Shown: positions 1-9,352 of the stretch, piece by piece
Layout of the letters: the number at the start of each line of letters is the position of its first letter
How positions within the stretch are numbered: position 1 is the first letter of the stretch
Assembly (NCBI GenBank): GCA_031378345.1
Contig: JANNDY010000006.1
Span: 119,770 to 183,769, forward strand
Source of the DNA: Emticicia sp031378345
Lineage (GTDB): Bacteria; Bacteroidota; Bacteroidia; Cytophagales; Spirosomataceae
Direction: 5' to 3'
DNA length: 64,000 bases
Notes under the pieces: model-generated
The model's input: only the letters and a program-made list of their open reading frames with translations
Told to the model about the DNA's origin: nothing
Database searches by the model: none
Translations under genes and position numbers: made by a program

Positions 1-496
1 GGGTATTATTAAAATGTTTTTTGCCTATTGCCGAGAAGGTTTCGTAAGTCCCTTGCACAATTCCTTGCGAGCCAATGTAAATCCATGAGCCGGCCGTCAT
101 TTGACCGTACATCATCAAGCCTTTTTTCTCCAATTCGCTGAAATGTTCCCACGTTGCCCACTTCGGTACAAGCTGCGAATTTGAAATCAAAACCCTCGGA
201 GCATCTTTGTGAGTAGGTAAAATACCCACAGGTTTTCCCGACTGAATGAGTAGTGTTTCATCGTCTTCCAAAACCTTTAAAGCCTTGATTATCAAGTCTA
301 ATGATTCGATATTTCGAGCTGCTTTGCCACGTCCGCCATAAACGATGAGGTCTTCGGGTCGTTCGGCAACTTCTGGGTCGAGGTTGTTCAAAAGCATTCT
401 TAATGCCGCTTCTTGCACCCAACCTTTGCAGGTGAGTTTGTTGCCCATTGGGGTTTTATATTTTGCGAAATCGTAGGTATTTTCTATGGTTTTCAT
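1..496 (-). CDS. hutU: Urocanate hydratase, N-terminal part (cut by window edge)
   Basis: Urocanase converts urocanate to imidazolonepropionate, the second step of histidine degradation, in the cytosol with tightly bound NAD. About 165 codons are visible from the ATG (complement of 494-496); the rest lies beyond the left edge. The translation carries the family signatures YGGRGKAARN and GQMTAGSWIYIGSQGIVQGT. The gene starts two bases after the hutH stop, so the two are almost certainly co-transcribed and translationally coupled. Nothing looks broken in the visible part. Identification is by clear family motifs and operon context. Confidence 0.95.
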   Translation of the reverse strand, partial: MKTIENTYDFAKYKTPMGNKLTCKGWVQEAALRMLLNNLDPEVAERPEDLIVYGGRGKAARNIESLDLIIKALKVLEDDETLLIQSGKPVGILPTHKDAPRVLISNSQLVPKWATWEHFSELEKKGLMMYGQMTAGSWIYIGSQGIVQGTYETFSAIGKKHFNNT

Positions 497-498
497 AA

Positions 499-2019
499 TT
501 ATTTTATCTCATTATCATTCATTTTATTCAAAAACTCAACCGCTGCTTTCATATCATTATGCAGCACACGGTCGGCATCATTGAAAGGTACTTTTTTGCG
601 AAAATCTTCGTAAATCTGCTCTACAATTATTGAGCTTTTTAGTGGTCTTCTGAAAGCCAATGCTTGTGTAGCGGTCAGTAATTCTATCGCTAAAATCCGC
701 TCAATATTATTCAACACTCGTAAGCATTTGGTGGCGGCATTTGCACCCATACTTACGTGGTCTTCTTGTCCGTTTGACGAAACAATTGAGTCAATGCAAG
801 CTGGCGTGCAGAGTTGTTTGTTTTCGCTAACAATTCCGGCGGCAGTGTATTGTGGAATCATTAAACCAGAGTTAAGCCCCGAATTTTTGACCAAAAACAA
901 AGGCAAACCTCGTTGTCCCGACAATAATTGATAAGTTCTTCGCTCCGAAATACTGCCAATTTCGGCCATTGCCATACACATCAAATCAAAGGCAATTGCC
1001 AAAGGTTGCCCATGAAAATTCCCTCCCGAAAGAATTAAATCATCGTCAGGGAAAATATTTGGATTATCCGTTACCGAATTGATTTCTTGCAAGAAAGTTT
1101 GGCTTATAAAATCAATCGAATCTTTGCTTGCTCCATGCACTTGCGGAATACAACGAAATGAGTATGGGTCTTGAACTTGAGTTTTTGTTTGATGACTTAT
1201 TTGGCTGTTAATCAAACAGTTACAAATGATTTCAGCTGTTTTTACTTGCCCTTGATGTGGGCGTATTGAGTGAATTTTTGGATGAAAAGGCTGCAATGAA
1301 GCATCAAAAGCATCAATCGAAATAGCTGAAATTAGGTCAGCTAATTTGAGTTGTTTTTGAGCTTTCAGTAAGCCATAAATGCCATAAGCCGCCATGAATT
1401 GCGTGCCATTTATCAAGGCAATTCCTTCTTTACTTTGTAGTTCAATTGGCTGCCAACCAAACTGCTCTAAAACCTCTTTTGATGCTTGTTTTTTGCCTTT
1501 GAAATAAACTTCGCCCAAACCAATAAGCGGCAAAGCCAAATGCGAAAGCGGAGAGAGGTCGCCCGAAGCTCCGAGCGACCCTTGTGCATAAATAACAGGC
1601 GTAATATCGTAATTATAAAAATCTATTAATCGCTGAACGGTCTGCTCTTGCACACCCGAATGCCCGTAAGCGAGCGACTGGATTTTCAAGAAAAGCATCC
1701 ATTTTACTATCTCGTGCGGCACTTCGTCGCCCATACCGCAAGCGTGCGATTGTAGCAAATTATATTGTAATTGCGTGATTTGATTTTTATCAATCGCCAC
1801 ATTTTGCAAGAAGCCAAAACCAGTATTGATGCCATAAAAAAGCTGTTCAGAATTGGCTAATTTCTCGTCAAGATAGTTGCGACAAGCATTAATTTTCAGA
1901 CTTGCTTCTTCCGACAGAACCAAATCATGTTTGTGTTGGGCAATTTTTTGTAATGCTCCTATATCGAGCCAACCATTATTGATAAAATGAACGGCTTTAT
2001 CTGTTGTTGTTGCTACCAT
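499..2019 (-). CDS. hutH: Histidine ammonia-lyase
   Basis: Deaminates L-histidine to urocanate and ammonia, the first step of the Hut pathway. The 506-residue length is normal. The Ala-Ser-Gly triplet that cyclises to the MIO electrophile is at residues 151-153 within GSLGASGDLSPLSH. The conserved YGINTGFG (about 62-69) and NGTQ (204-207) motifs are also present. It is followed after two bases by hutU. The ATG sits directly beside a large period-7 inverted repeat (2025-2117), leaving only about six bases between repeat and start codon, so the repeat is probably in the mRNA leader. No other hut genes are in the window. Confidence 0.96.
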   Translation of the reverse strand: MVATTTDKAVHFINNGWLDIGALQKIAQHKHDLVLSEEASLKINACRNYLDEKLANSEQLFYGINTGFGFLQNVAIDKNQITQLQYNLLQSHACGMGDEVPHEIVKWMLFLKIQSLAYGHSGVQEQTVQRLIDFYNYDITPVIYAQGSLGASGDLSPLSHLALPLIGLGEVYFKGKKQASKEVLEQFGWQPIELQSKEGIALINGTQFMAAYGIYGLLKAQKQLKLADLISAISIDAFDASLQPFHPKIHSIRPHQGQVKTAEIICNCLINSQISHQTKTQVQDPYSFRCIPQVHGASKDSIDFISQTFLQEINSVTDNPNIFPDDDLILSGGNFHGQPLAIAFDLMCMAMAEIGSISERRTYQLLSGQRGLPLFLVKNSGLNSGLMIPQYTAAGIVSENKQLCTPACIDSIVSSNGQEDHVSMGANAATKCLRVLNNIERILAIELLTATQALAFRRPLKSSIIVEQIYEDFRKKVPFNDADRVLHNDMKAAVEFLNKMNDNEIK

Positions 2020-2024
2020 TTTTT

Positions 2025-2117
2025 TGAGATTCGAGATACGAGTTTTGAGATACTAGATTTGAGATTCGAGAATCTGACATATTCCGTCTCACATCTCGTA
2101 TCTCCTGTCTCAAATCT
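2025..2117. repeat. Period-7 tandem repeat in inverted arrangement
   Basis: Units GAGATTC, GAGATAC, GAGTTTT, GAGATAC, TAGATTT, GAGATTC and GAGAATC run in register, followed by the complementary run CATCTCG, TATCTCC, TGTCTCA. The two halves can pair as a long imperfect hairpin directly upstream of hutH. The rest of the 2020-2433 gap is A/T-rich and shows only the terminator at 2376-2412. Confidence 0.85.
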
Positions 2118-2375
2118 TTCTAAGCACAAAATTCGAGTTTCTATTTAATAATAAAAAATAGTATTTTAGTGACTTATTAATCAATAAAAATGATTTATTG
2201 AACAATTCTAAATGCGAAAAATATAAAAAACAATATTTCTAAAGTAGCTTAAACTTGTTTTGGTTGTATTTTTGTTAGATTTAGACAAAAACATAAAAGA
2301 TTTGTTTGAACTCTAATCGCTTTTCTTCTCGTTGATTGCTCATTTGAAGATTCGTAATTATATCTTTAAATATAC

Positions 2376-2412
2376 ACAAAAAGCACCAAGAAAAACTCTG
2401 GATGCTTTTTGT
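2376..2412 (-). terminator. Hairpin terminator after the giant secreted-protein gene
   Basis: The perfect 10-bp inverted repeat ACAAAAAGCA / TGCTTTTTGT is separated by a 17-base loop. It lies 22 bases past the stop of the minus-strand giant gene, with the T-run inside the 3' arm. It probably ends that transcript. Confidence 0.7.
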
Positions 2413-2433
2413 AGAATGTTGCCAATCTAAGTC

Positions 2434-5400
2434 TTAATTACAGCCCAATATCTTTGCATTAAATATACTTCCATCAACCGTACTAAAACCAGGTTGCAAA
2501 AGTATTGATTTTCCAGCTTGGTATAATACATTGGGTTTTGGATTGATTGCTATTGCACCAATTTGGCTATTTGAAGTAACTGTTTCTGTTACTTCAAACT
2601 TAGCTGTTCCTGTTGAAACATTATCCGCACTCGTTAATGTTGCTGAAATTGCTCCAACCGTTACAACTATATTACTACTTCCACCAGCAGCACAGGTTGC
2701 TATATAAGTTCCTGTTACTGTTGGTGTTATACTAATGATGCTACCTGTTACGCCACCTGTCCAAGTTACGGTATTAGGACAACCTGATGCAGCAAGTGTA
2801 ATTGTCGTATTTGGACATACAAAAGCCCTTGATGGGGTAATAGTAATTGTGTAATTGCAGTTATTTGTTATGGTAACTCCAACAGGCGTACTATTTGCTC
2901 CAACACAATTGTTGGCTGTACAATTAGCTGTATATGAGGTAGTTACGCTTGGAGAAGCAGAAATAACACTACCCGTTGCACCATTCGACCAAGTTACTAA
3001 GCCCACACAGCCATTCGCAGTAAGCGATACACTTTGACCAACGCAAATTGCTGCAGGATTTGTCGGCGAAATTGTCGGAGCTAAAGGCGAAGGTGTAACA
3101 TTAACCGTTATTGGCGTTCGTGTACTTTCACAACTACTAATTACACAGGCAACATAAAACGTACTCGTTGAACCTAATACAGGCGTAGTATAAGGATTTG
3201 CCGTAGATTGAACCGAAGTAGTTGTCGCATTCAGATACCAACGATAAGTTCCTCCACTACAACCTGATGCGGTTAATGAAGTAGTGCTACTTGTTCCACA
3301 TAATGTAGTATTTCCCGAAACACTTGGTGCTGATGCTCCTCCTCCATTGACCGTTACAACAACTGAGTTGCTCGTTGGAAGGCTACAACTATTTGCCAAG
3401 TTGCAAGTGGCAGAATATGTACCAGAGGTTGATACAAGTATCATATTATTAGTTATGCCATTCGACCAAACAACTGTACCAGTACAGTTACTTACTGTCA
3501 AAGAAACACTACCTCCCGAACAGAAAGTTGTTGCACCATTAGAAGTAATCGAAGGCAGTGTTGTAGGTTTCAATGTAAACTGAACAACGTCACTTGTCAA
3601 AACAGGGTCGGAAGTTACCATTCTAAATTTGTAAATCGTATTTACACTAACATTCGGAAGCGGAACTGTCAAAGTGCCACTTGTAGTAGATGTTTGAGTA
3701 CCTAAATTGCTATTGACCAAGTTATTATTGGCATCAAGCAACTGCACTTTTACAGTATTTCCAACATTGAAAGTTCCTTCGAGTGTGTATGGCATGCTCA
3801 AACTTGTTTGACTGCATAACTCGGTGGCAACAGTGCCAATAGTTACTATATTTGTGCCATATTCAAACTTTTTCACCCCAACGGTACTCCATTTTCCATC
3901 AGTATCTTTTGCTCGAATTTCCAAGAAATGGCTACCAGTTGTCAAACCAGACATATTTATGACCAACGGAATATTACTGATCGTTGGATTTGCTGTTATC
4001 GGAATTGCCGTCCCTAAATCATAGCCTGGGTCGGTATCAATAAAATATTCTAAGGCAGTAATATTAGCTAAACTGGCATTTGCTGGCAAAACATCTTTGT
4101 AGAATGGTCGCACCACCACAATTCCCCAAGCTCCATTGGCATCTTTTGCTCTTAAAGTGAGTTTATGCCAACCCGTTACTAAGGAATTATCTAAAGGCAT
4201 AGTTACATTCAAATTACTAATTGATGTTCCTGCCGTAATCGGAATATCAGTTCCCGCATCATAGCTTGGGTCATTGTCAATGAAGTATTCGAGTTTGACA
4301 ATATTGGGCAAAACCACTGTACTTGGCAAAGATTCTTTCCAGAATGGTCTTACGATTGTCCAAGCCCATTTGTTGTTGGCATCTTTTGCTCGAATGGAAA
4401 GATTGTGAAAACCATTCACAAATGATGCTTGTAAAGGCACACTAAAACTAAAATTATTGATAACCGAAGCGGCAGTAACAGGCACATCTATTCCACTTCC
4501 AAAGCCTGGGTCATTGTCTATGAAATATTCAATTTTAGTAATATTTACCGCAGGGTTCTGACATTCGGAAACTGTCAGTGTGATGCCATTGCTATTTGCA
4601 CTTGGGCAACCATCTTTTGTGCAAGTGGCTGTGTAAGTAGTCGTAGCAATTGGTGCGACACTTTGGGTTTGTCCAACAAAACCATTGCTCCAATTGATTA
4701 CACCGCCAGTACAAAAATACGCACTCAAACTAATGCTTGTTCCCTTACAAATGGTCTGACTTTGTCCATAAATTGTTGGTGCTGATGGAATTGGCACAAC
4801 TTTAATTTGCAGCGTATTGACACTATTTCCAGTGCAACCATTATCGGTACAAGTAGCTGAGTATGTGCCAGTTACAGCTGGCGAAATACTGATAACTGAT
4901 GTCGCACTGCTATTGCTCCACAAAATACTACCTGCACACCCTGTTGCGGTAAGTGATACCGATTGACCAATACAAATTTTCAAACTTGAAGCTGTCAAAG
5001 CCATTGCATTTCCCGTTGAAATTGTAACACTAACTGCAAACGGATTACTCGAAATACTCACACAACCACCAGACGCACAAATGGCAGAATATGTTCCTGC
5101 GGCAGTTGCAACAAAACTCAATGTATTCCCTGTTTTTCCAGTATTCCATGTTACCACTCCTGCACAACCACTTGCCGTGAGCGAAACGCTCGAACTTTGG
5201 CAAACTGCCGAAGCTGGACCTGTAATAGTTGGTGCTGCTAAGGCTGCATTGACAGTTATCACACTTGATGTGCTACTGTTAGCACTTGTACAATTTTTGA
5301 CGGTACAAGTTGCCGTATAAGTCGTACTTGTTGTTGGGGCAACAATGATTCCACCGCCTGTGCTGCCATTGCTCCAAGTTACAGTTCCGCTACAATTGCT

Positions 5401-6951
5401 TGATACCAAGGTAACTTTTTGTCCACTACAAATTGTTTGATTTGGAGTGGTTATAGTTGGCGGACTTGGCACTGTTGTAACATTCACTTTCACAGGATTT
5501 GTGGTAAACTGACAGCCATTTTGTGCAACAACTACTGTATAATCGCCAGTTTGGGTGGCAGAATAAGTATTAGCACTGGCATTATAAATGTTTGCTCCGT
5601 TGAGTTGCCATTGATAGCTATAACCTGTCGGAACGCTTAGATTTACTGGCGTTCCTGAGCAAGTATTCTGCTCTGTTGCTGGCGAAATTGCTGCTATAAA
5701 AGGACTTGTACAAACTACAAATTCTCTTACGCCAACTGTACTCCATTTGTTATTGGCATCTTTGGCTCTGATTTCCAAAAAATGTTTGCCATTTTGAAGT
5801 CCTGTCAATGCTGCTGTGAAAGCAATATTTGACAATGTGGCATTTGGCGTAATCGTTACGGCAGTTCCGCTACCAAAACCTGGGTCTGTATCTATAAAAT
5901 ACTCCAAGCGAGTAATATTAGGCAAAGTTGCCGAAACAGCGGTATTTTCCTTGTAAAATGGTCGAACTACTGCCGTACTCCATTTTCCGTTGCTATCTCT
6001 TGCCCTTACCGTAACATTATGAATGCCATTTGAAAGTCCATTTGACAATGGAATATTGAACGACAATTCATTGACCGAAGTACCAGCCGTAAAATTTACT
6101 GCCGTGCCATTGCCCAAGCCTGGATCGGTATCAAAGAAATATTCTAAGCGATTGATTGCCGAAAGTGGCACTGACGATTGAATATTCTCCTTCAAAAACG
6201 AGCGATTAGTTACCAAACTCCATTTATTGTTGGCGTTTTTGGCTCTGACCGAAAAGCTATGAATACCGGGCGAAACATTGGTCGGCAAAGGAATCGTAAA
6301 TGCCAAATTATTGACAGTTGTTCCTGCGGTAAAGGTAAGAGCCGAACCATTCCCAACGCCTGGGTCTTCGTCTAAGAAATATTCCATATTGGTAATATTC
6401 GGTAAAGGAATATTGGCAGGAATTTCCTCTTTCAGAAATGGGCGACTGATACAGCGTGTCCAACCATTGCGGGCATCTTTTACACGCACACTTAGGTAAT
6501 GAAACCCAATTGGCAAGGATGGCAAAGGCGTAGTAAACGCAAGGTTTGTTAGCGAAGTGGCGGCGGTAAAAGGCACATCAACACCATTGTCAACACCTGG
6601 ATCGAGATTGAAGAAATATTCAATCTTGGTTATGTCTATGGGCGTCGCAGTATTTGTGATTTTTTCTTTCACAAATAAGGTATTTGCCACCCACGACCAC
6701 TTGCCGTTGCTATCTTTGGCACGCACACTTAGGCGGTGAATGCCATTGCTAAGTGTCAAAGACGATAACGAAACGGGGAAGGTTTGCGTAACCGCCGTCC
6801 CTGCCGTAATCGTTATGGGAGTTCCGTTGTTTACACCTGGGTCGGCATCTATGAAATACTCGACATTGGTGATAGTTTGGGCGGAGAGCTTGCCAATGAC
6901 ACAAAGCCAAAGCAGAGCCATTCCTACCCAACTGATATAGGATTTTTTCAT
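2434..6951 (-). CDS. Giant secreted modular repeat protein with Gly-Cys C-terminus
   Basis: About 1505 residues from the preferred ATG (complement of 6949-6951), which gives a signal peptide MKKSYISWVGMALLWLCVIG ending near SAQ. The longer reading starts inside a C-rich palindrome and is disfavoured. Eight modules begin EYF(I/F/L)D-DPG and contain G-H-L-x-RAKD-NGKW: five near the N-terminus and three in the middle. Between and after them lie about nine Ig-like modules with paired cysteines (pattern C-G-S-L-A-GC-V-WSNG-TYTATC). The C-terminus (QAGKSILLQPGFSTVDGS then LGCN) resembles the Bacteroidota 'coathanger stack / GCx-COOH' ending. It is likely an outer-surface or secreted adhesin-like protein. 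The ligand is unknown. Confidence 0.75.
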   Translation of the reverse strand: MKKSYISWVGMALLWLCVIGKLSAQTITNVEYFIDADPGVNNGTPITITAGTAVTQTFPVSLSSLTLSNGIHRLSVRAKDSNGKWSWVANTLFVKEKITNTATPIDITKIEYFFNLDPGVDNGVDVPFTAATSLTNLAFTTPLPSLPIGFHYLSVRVKDARNGWTRCISRPFLKEEIPANIPLPNITNMEYFLDEDPGVGNGSALTFTAGTTVNNLAFTIPLPTNVSPGIHSFSVRAKNANNKWSLVTNRSFLKENIQSSVPLSAINRLEYFFDTDPGLGNGTAVNFTAGTSVNELSFNIPLSNGLSNGIHNVTVRARDSNGKWSTAVVRPFYKENTAVSATLPNITRLEYFIDTDPGFGSGTAVTITPNATLSNIAFTAALTGLQNGKHFLEIRAKDANNKWSTVGVREFVVCTSPFIAAISPATEQNTCSGTPVNLSVPTGYSYQWQLNGANIYNASANTYSATQTGDYTVVVAQNGCQFTTNPVKVNVTTVPSPPTITTPNQTICSGQKVTLVSSNCSGTVTWSNGSTGGGIIVAPTTSTTYTATCTVKNCTSANSSTSSVITVNAALAAPTITGPASAVCQSSSVSLTASGCAGVVTWNTGKTGNTLSFVATAAGTYSAICASGGCVSISSNPFAVSVTISTGNAMALTASSLKICIGQSVSLTATGCAGSILWSNSSATSVISISPAVTGTYSATCTDNGCTGNSVNTLQIKVVPIPSAPTIYGQSQTICKGTSISLSAYFCTGGVINWSNGFVGQTQSVAPIATTTYTATCTKDGCPSANSNGITLTVSECQNPAVNITKIEYFIDNDPGFGSGIDVPVTAASVINNFSFSVPLQASFVNGFHNLSIRAKDANNKWAWTIVRPFWKESLPSTVVLPNIVKLEYFIDNDPSYDAGTDIPITAGTSISNLNVTMPLDNSLVTGWHKLTLRAKDANGAWGIVVVRPFYKDVLPANASLANITALEYFIDTDPGYDLGTAIPITANPTISNIPLVINMSGLTTGSHFLEIRAKDTDGKWSTVGVKKFEYGTNIVTIGTVATELCSQTSLSMPYTLEGTFNVGNTVKVQLLDANNNLVNSNLGTQTSTTSGTLTVPLPNVSVNTIYKFRMVTSDPVLTSDVVQFTLKPTTLPSITSNGATTFCSGGSVSLTVSNCTGTVVWSNGITNNMILVSTSGTYSATCNLANSCSLPTSNSVVVTVNGGGASAPSVSGNTTLCGTSSTTSLTASGCSGGTYRWYLNATTTSVQSTANPYTTPVLGSTSTFYVACVISSCESTRTPITVNVTPSPLAPTISPTNPAAICVGQSVSLTANGCVGLVTWSNGATGSVISASPSVTTSYTANCTANNCVGANSTPVGVTITNNCNYTITITPSRAFVCPNTTITLAASGCPNTVTWTGGVTGSIISITPTVTGTYIATCAAGGSSNIVVTVGAISATLTSADNVSTGTAKFEVTETVTSNSQIGAIAINPKPNVLYQAGKSILLQPGFSTVDGSIFNAKILGCN

Positions 6952-7012
6952 TGGAATGATTGTTTTAAGTAAAAAACTAAAGTTATGAGGGAGAATGGAA
7001 ATGTTTTTTTTT

Positions 7013-7088
7013 AACCTCATCCCCAGCCCTTCTCCACAGGAGAAGGGAGCTTAAAGTCCTCTCATGTGGAGAGGATTTAGGTGAGGTT
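7013..7088. repeat. Palindromic repeat element, C-rich family (variant)
   Basis: Begins AACCTCATCCCC and ends TTAGGTGAGGTT, with internal arms CCCTTCTCC / GGAGAAGGG and the shared AGCTTAAAG segment. The layout matches the elements in the ribosomal operon. It lies between two co-directional secreted-protein genes. Confidence 0.75.
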
Positions 7089-7120
7089 ACTTTCATTCAT
7101 TCGCTCATCAATCATTCAAA

Positions 7121-8218
7121 TTAATTAGCCGACCTAACACTTATTGTTACACTTAGTGGAGTAGCCGTTGTACCTGCTCCTGTGTTGGAGAAAGAGGTAA
7201 TGACAGGCACATTTGGCACGCCCGAAAGCACATAAGGGTTATTACCAGCAAAAGATCCAATAGGCGTACCACCTGCACCAACAGTTTTGGCAGGAGAACT
7301 CGTAGCCAATTGTAAGTTAGAATCGTTATAAGGGCTTGCTGTCCAAGGATTGCCTACTGTGAAAATTAAGGCAGGATTTGAACTATTGACATTGCCTCCG
7401 CCTGTTGGTAAGCCAGCTACGTTTGTACAAAGATTGTTAGATACTGTTGTGCCATTTGAATTTGCAGCTAATACTAAATAGCCAACAGATTGGTCTCTTG
7501 CATCAATTATATTATTTGTGAAAGTGCTTCCATCAACATTATTTAAGATTGAGCCACTGGCAACATAAAATGTATTATAATTAATTACTGCCCCAGAAAA
7601 GTTAGTTATACCATAGTTACGTATTATATTATTAGTAAAAATACAATTGGTTGCTTGACCACCATTAGTGCCAACATTTGAGCCAATTGAACTTGTTATC
7701 CTGCAATTTGTAATAGTAGCATTATTACCATTTGAATAAACACCTCCTATTAAAACAGAAGCCTGTGTCAATGAAATACTACTTATATTACAACGAGTAA
7801 CTGTAATATTTATATCTGCAATCGTGACACTACTAATAGTCATACCCATCACTAAACTTCCCGCACTACCATTTTCAAAAGTCAAGGTAGATAACGAAAC
7901 CTCTCTTTTATCAAAAGAAGTATTCGGTGTTAAAGCTAAATCGTAGCCAGTACCGATGATTGTTACTGGTCTATTAATTATAGTATTACCAGTGGCGGGA
8001 GAGATGGGATTATAATTTCCACTTGCTACATCAGTAGGCTCAACATAAATTATATCACCAGCGGCGGAGGCATCGTGGGCGGCTTGCACTGAGGCATAAA
8101 TTACTGGGTCGTTTAGGCCAGGGGTTTTGTTTACACGGCGAACTGTTTGGGCGTTTACAGAGAAACAAAGGCACAAAGTTGCAAAGGCAACAACAGAGAG
8201 AATAATTGATTTTTTCAT
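7121..8218 (-). CDS. Secreted right-handed beta-helix protein
   Basis: 365 residues from the ATG at 8216-8218, which opens a clear signal peptide (MKKSIILSVVAFATLCLCFS then VNAQ). The body (about 30-330) is rich in N/T/S with short beta-strand repeats such as ITVTRCNIS, ATITNCRITS and TFTNNIIDA, typical of parallel beta-helix or pectate-lyase-like folds. The sequence AAGDIIYVEPTD near residue 60 matches the usual start of such helices. No catalytic residues could be assigned, so a carbohydrate-binding or lyase role is only inferred. It lies upstream of the giant repeat protein on the same strand and may share its transcript. No sorting domain is obvious at the C-terminus, which ends in a short Ig-like segment. 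Confidence 0.7.
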   Translation of the reverse strand: MKKSIILSVVAFATLCLCFSVNAQTVRRVNKTPGLNDPVIYASVQAAHDASAAGDIIYVEPTDVASGNYNPISPATGNTIINRPVTIIGTGYDLALTPNTSFDKREVSLSTLTFENGSAGSLVMGMTISSVTIADINITVTRCNISSISLTQASVLIGGVYSNGNNATITNCRITSSIGSNVGTNGGQATNCIFTNNIIRNYGITNFSGAVINYNTFYVASGSILNNVDGSTFTNNIIDARDQSVGYLVLAANSNGTTVSNNLCTNVAGLPTGGGNVNSSNPALIFTVGNPWTASPYNDSNLQLATSSPAKTVGAGGTPIGSFAGNNPYVLSGVPNVPVITSFSNTGAGTTATPLSVTISVRSAN

Positions 8219-8292
8219 TGTTTTAGAGCGTAACGTCGCCACGATTGATTTGAGGTTTTGAAAAAAATGAATTTTTATTTTTACTTTTTGTT

Positions 8293-8300
8293 TAGATTTG
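8293..8300 (+). promoter_or_regulatory. Candidate -7 element for the toxin-antitoxin pair
   Basis: TAGATTTG matches the Bacteroidota -7 consensus TAnnTTTG and lies 20 bases before the antitoxin ATG. No good -33 TTTG is seen at the expected spacing. Confidence 0.45.
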
Positions 8301-8319
8301 TAAGAAAATAATAGAAACT

Positions 8320-8556
8320 ATGTACACGGCAATTAAAGGTATTTATGAAAATGGGGTACTGACTTTCCTCGAACCTGTCCCAAATCTTGAAAAATCAGAG
8401 GTTTTGATTACTTTTCTGAATAATGAAAGACCAAAAGCTACATCTCAGAAAAGAGTTCCGGGGGGGCTATTACGTTTAGCTCATTTGGAAGGCAAAACCA
8501 TGTCTATTCCAGATAATTTTAATGACCCTATTGATGATTTATTTGACGATATATAA
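8320..8556 (+). CDS. Antitoxin of a VapBC-like pair
   Basis: 78 residues. The N-terminal half, MYTAIKGIYENGVLTFLEPV, resembles AF2212-type antitoxins, and the acidic C-terminus (PDNFNDPIDDLFDDI) resembles DUF2281-type proteins. Its TAA is followed directly by the ATG of the PIN-domain toxin with no spacer, the usual antitoxin-first arrangement. It would neutralise and co-repress with the toxin. Because the toxin reading frame is broken, this antitoxin may now be an orphan. Confidence 0.75.
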   Translation: MYTAIKGIYENGVLTFLEPVPNLEKSEVLITFLNNERPKATSQKRVPGGLLRLAHLEGKTMSIPDNFNDPIDDLFDDI

Positions 8557-8959
8557 ATGAAATACCTAATTGATACTCAAATTTTGATTTGGTTTCAGTT
8601 GAATAATAAGCAATTGAAAGCAAACATTCGTACCATACTGACCGACAAAAGCAATCAAATTCTGGTTAGCGATGTTAGTTTGTATGAAATTGCTATTAAA
8701 CAAAAAATCAATAAACTACCTGAATTAATTGCGTCTATAAGTGATATTATTGAGGTTGCTAATCAAGATAATTGTAAGTTTTTACCTATTTCACACGCTC
8801 ATATTTTAGCTTACGATGCTGTGCCTTATTTTGATTTCCACAAAGACCCCCTTTGATAAGTTAATATTAGCCACTGCATTATCCGAAAACCTATCCATCA
8901 TTTCTGCCGATGAAAAATTCAAACTTTATGATTCGCTCATCACATTGATTGAAGCATAA
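8557..8959 (+). pseudogene. PIN-domain toxin (VapC-like), frameshifted
   Basis: The first frame (MKYLIDTQILIWFQLN...) holds the N-terminal PIN Asp (LIDTQ) and a conserved Glu (SLYEIAIK). It stops after FHKDPL at a run of five C residues (8847-8851). Removing one C restores the expected PIN ending HKDPFDKLILATALSENL followed by ISADEKFKLYD and a stop at 8957-8959. Both halves are therefore present and only the reading frame is lost. The break removes the C-terminal acidic residues needed for RNase activity. It could be a real inactivation, a phase-variable tract or a base-calling error in a homopolymer. Confidence 0.85.
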
Positions 8960-8988
8960 ATTCATGGGGATTTTAAACAATCAACCAC

Positions 8989-9297
8989 TCAAACATTAGC
9001 ATCAAGAAATTCTTTAATAAGTCCAATCTTCCTTCTCGAAACCTGTACTTTTCTGCCATTTGAAAGCTCCACCGTAGCTTTTTTACCAATTTGCTCACAA
9101 TGCAAAATGTATTGAGGATTCAACAAAAAAGACTTATGTACTCGCAGAAACCCTGCATGGCGAAAATCTCCTTCGTATTTTTTGAGGGTAAATGACGATA
9201 CAATTTTCTTTCCATCATTCAGATGAAAAATGGTATAATTGATGTCAGCTTCGAGATAATTTATCTCATTGTTTTCGGGAGTTTGGAGGCGGTTCAT
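8989..9297 (-). CDS. Stand-alone LytTR-type DNA-binding protein
   Basis: 102 residues consisting of little more than a LytTR domain. Conserved elements include INYLEADINYTIFHLNDG, FRHAGFLRVHKSFLLNPQYI and GRKVQVSRRKIGLIKEFL. No receiver domain precedes it, unlike the usual AgrA/LytR response regulators, so it must be controlled by abundance, ligand or partner. It lies next to a NarL-type regulator on the same strand, 55 bases downstream of it, and may be in the same transcript. Targets are unknown. Confidence 0.85.
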   Translation of the reverse strand: MNRLQTPENNEINYLEADINYTIFHLNDGKKIVSSFTLKKYEGDFRHAGFLRVHKSFLLNPQYILHCEQIGKKATVELSNGRKVQVSRRKIGLIKEFLDANV

Positions 9298-9352
9298 AAG
9301 GTTTTTTGGCTTAAAAATATTTTATAACAACTTTATTATCAATGGGTTACAA

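Noticed and set aside
6952..7020. Longer N-terminus for the giant secreted protein
   Set aside because: The upstream ATG lies in the C-rich palindrome and would bury the clear signal peptide that starts at 6951.
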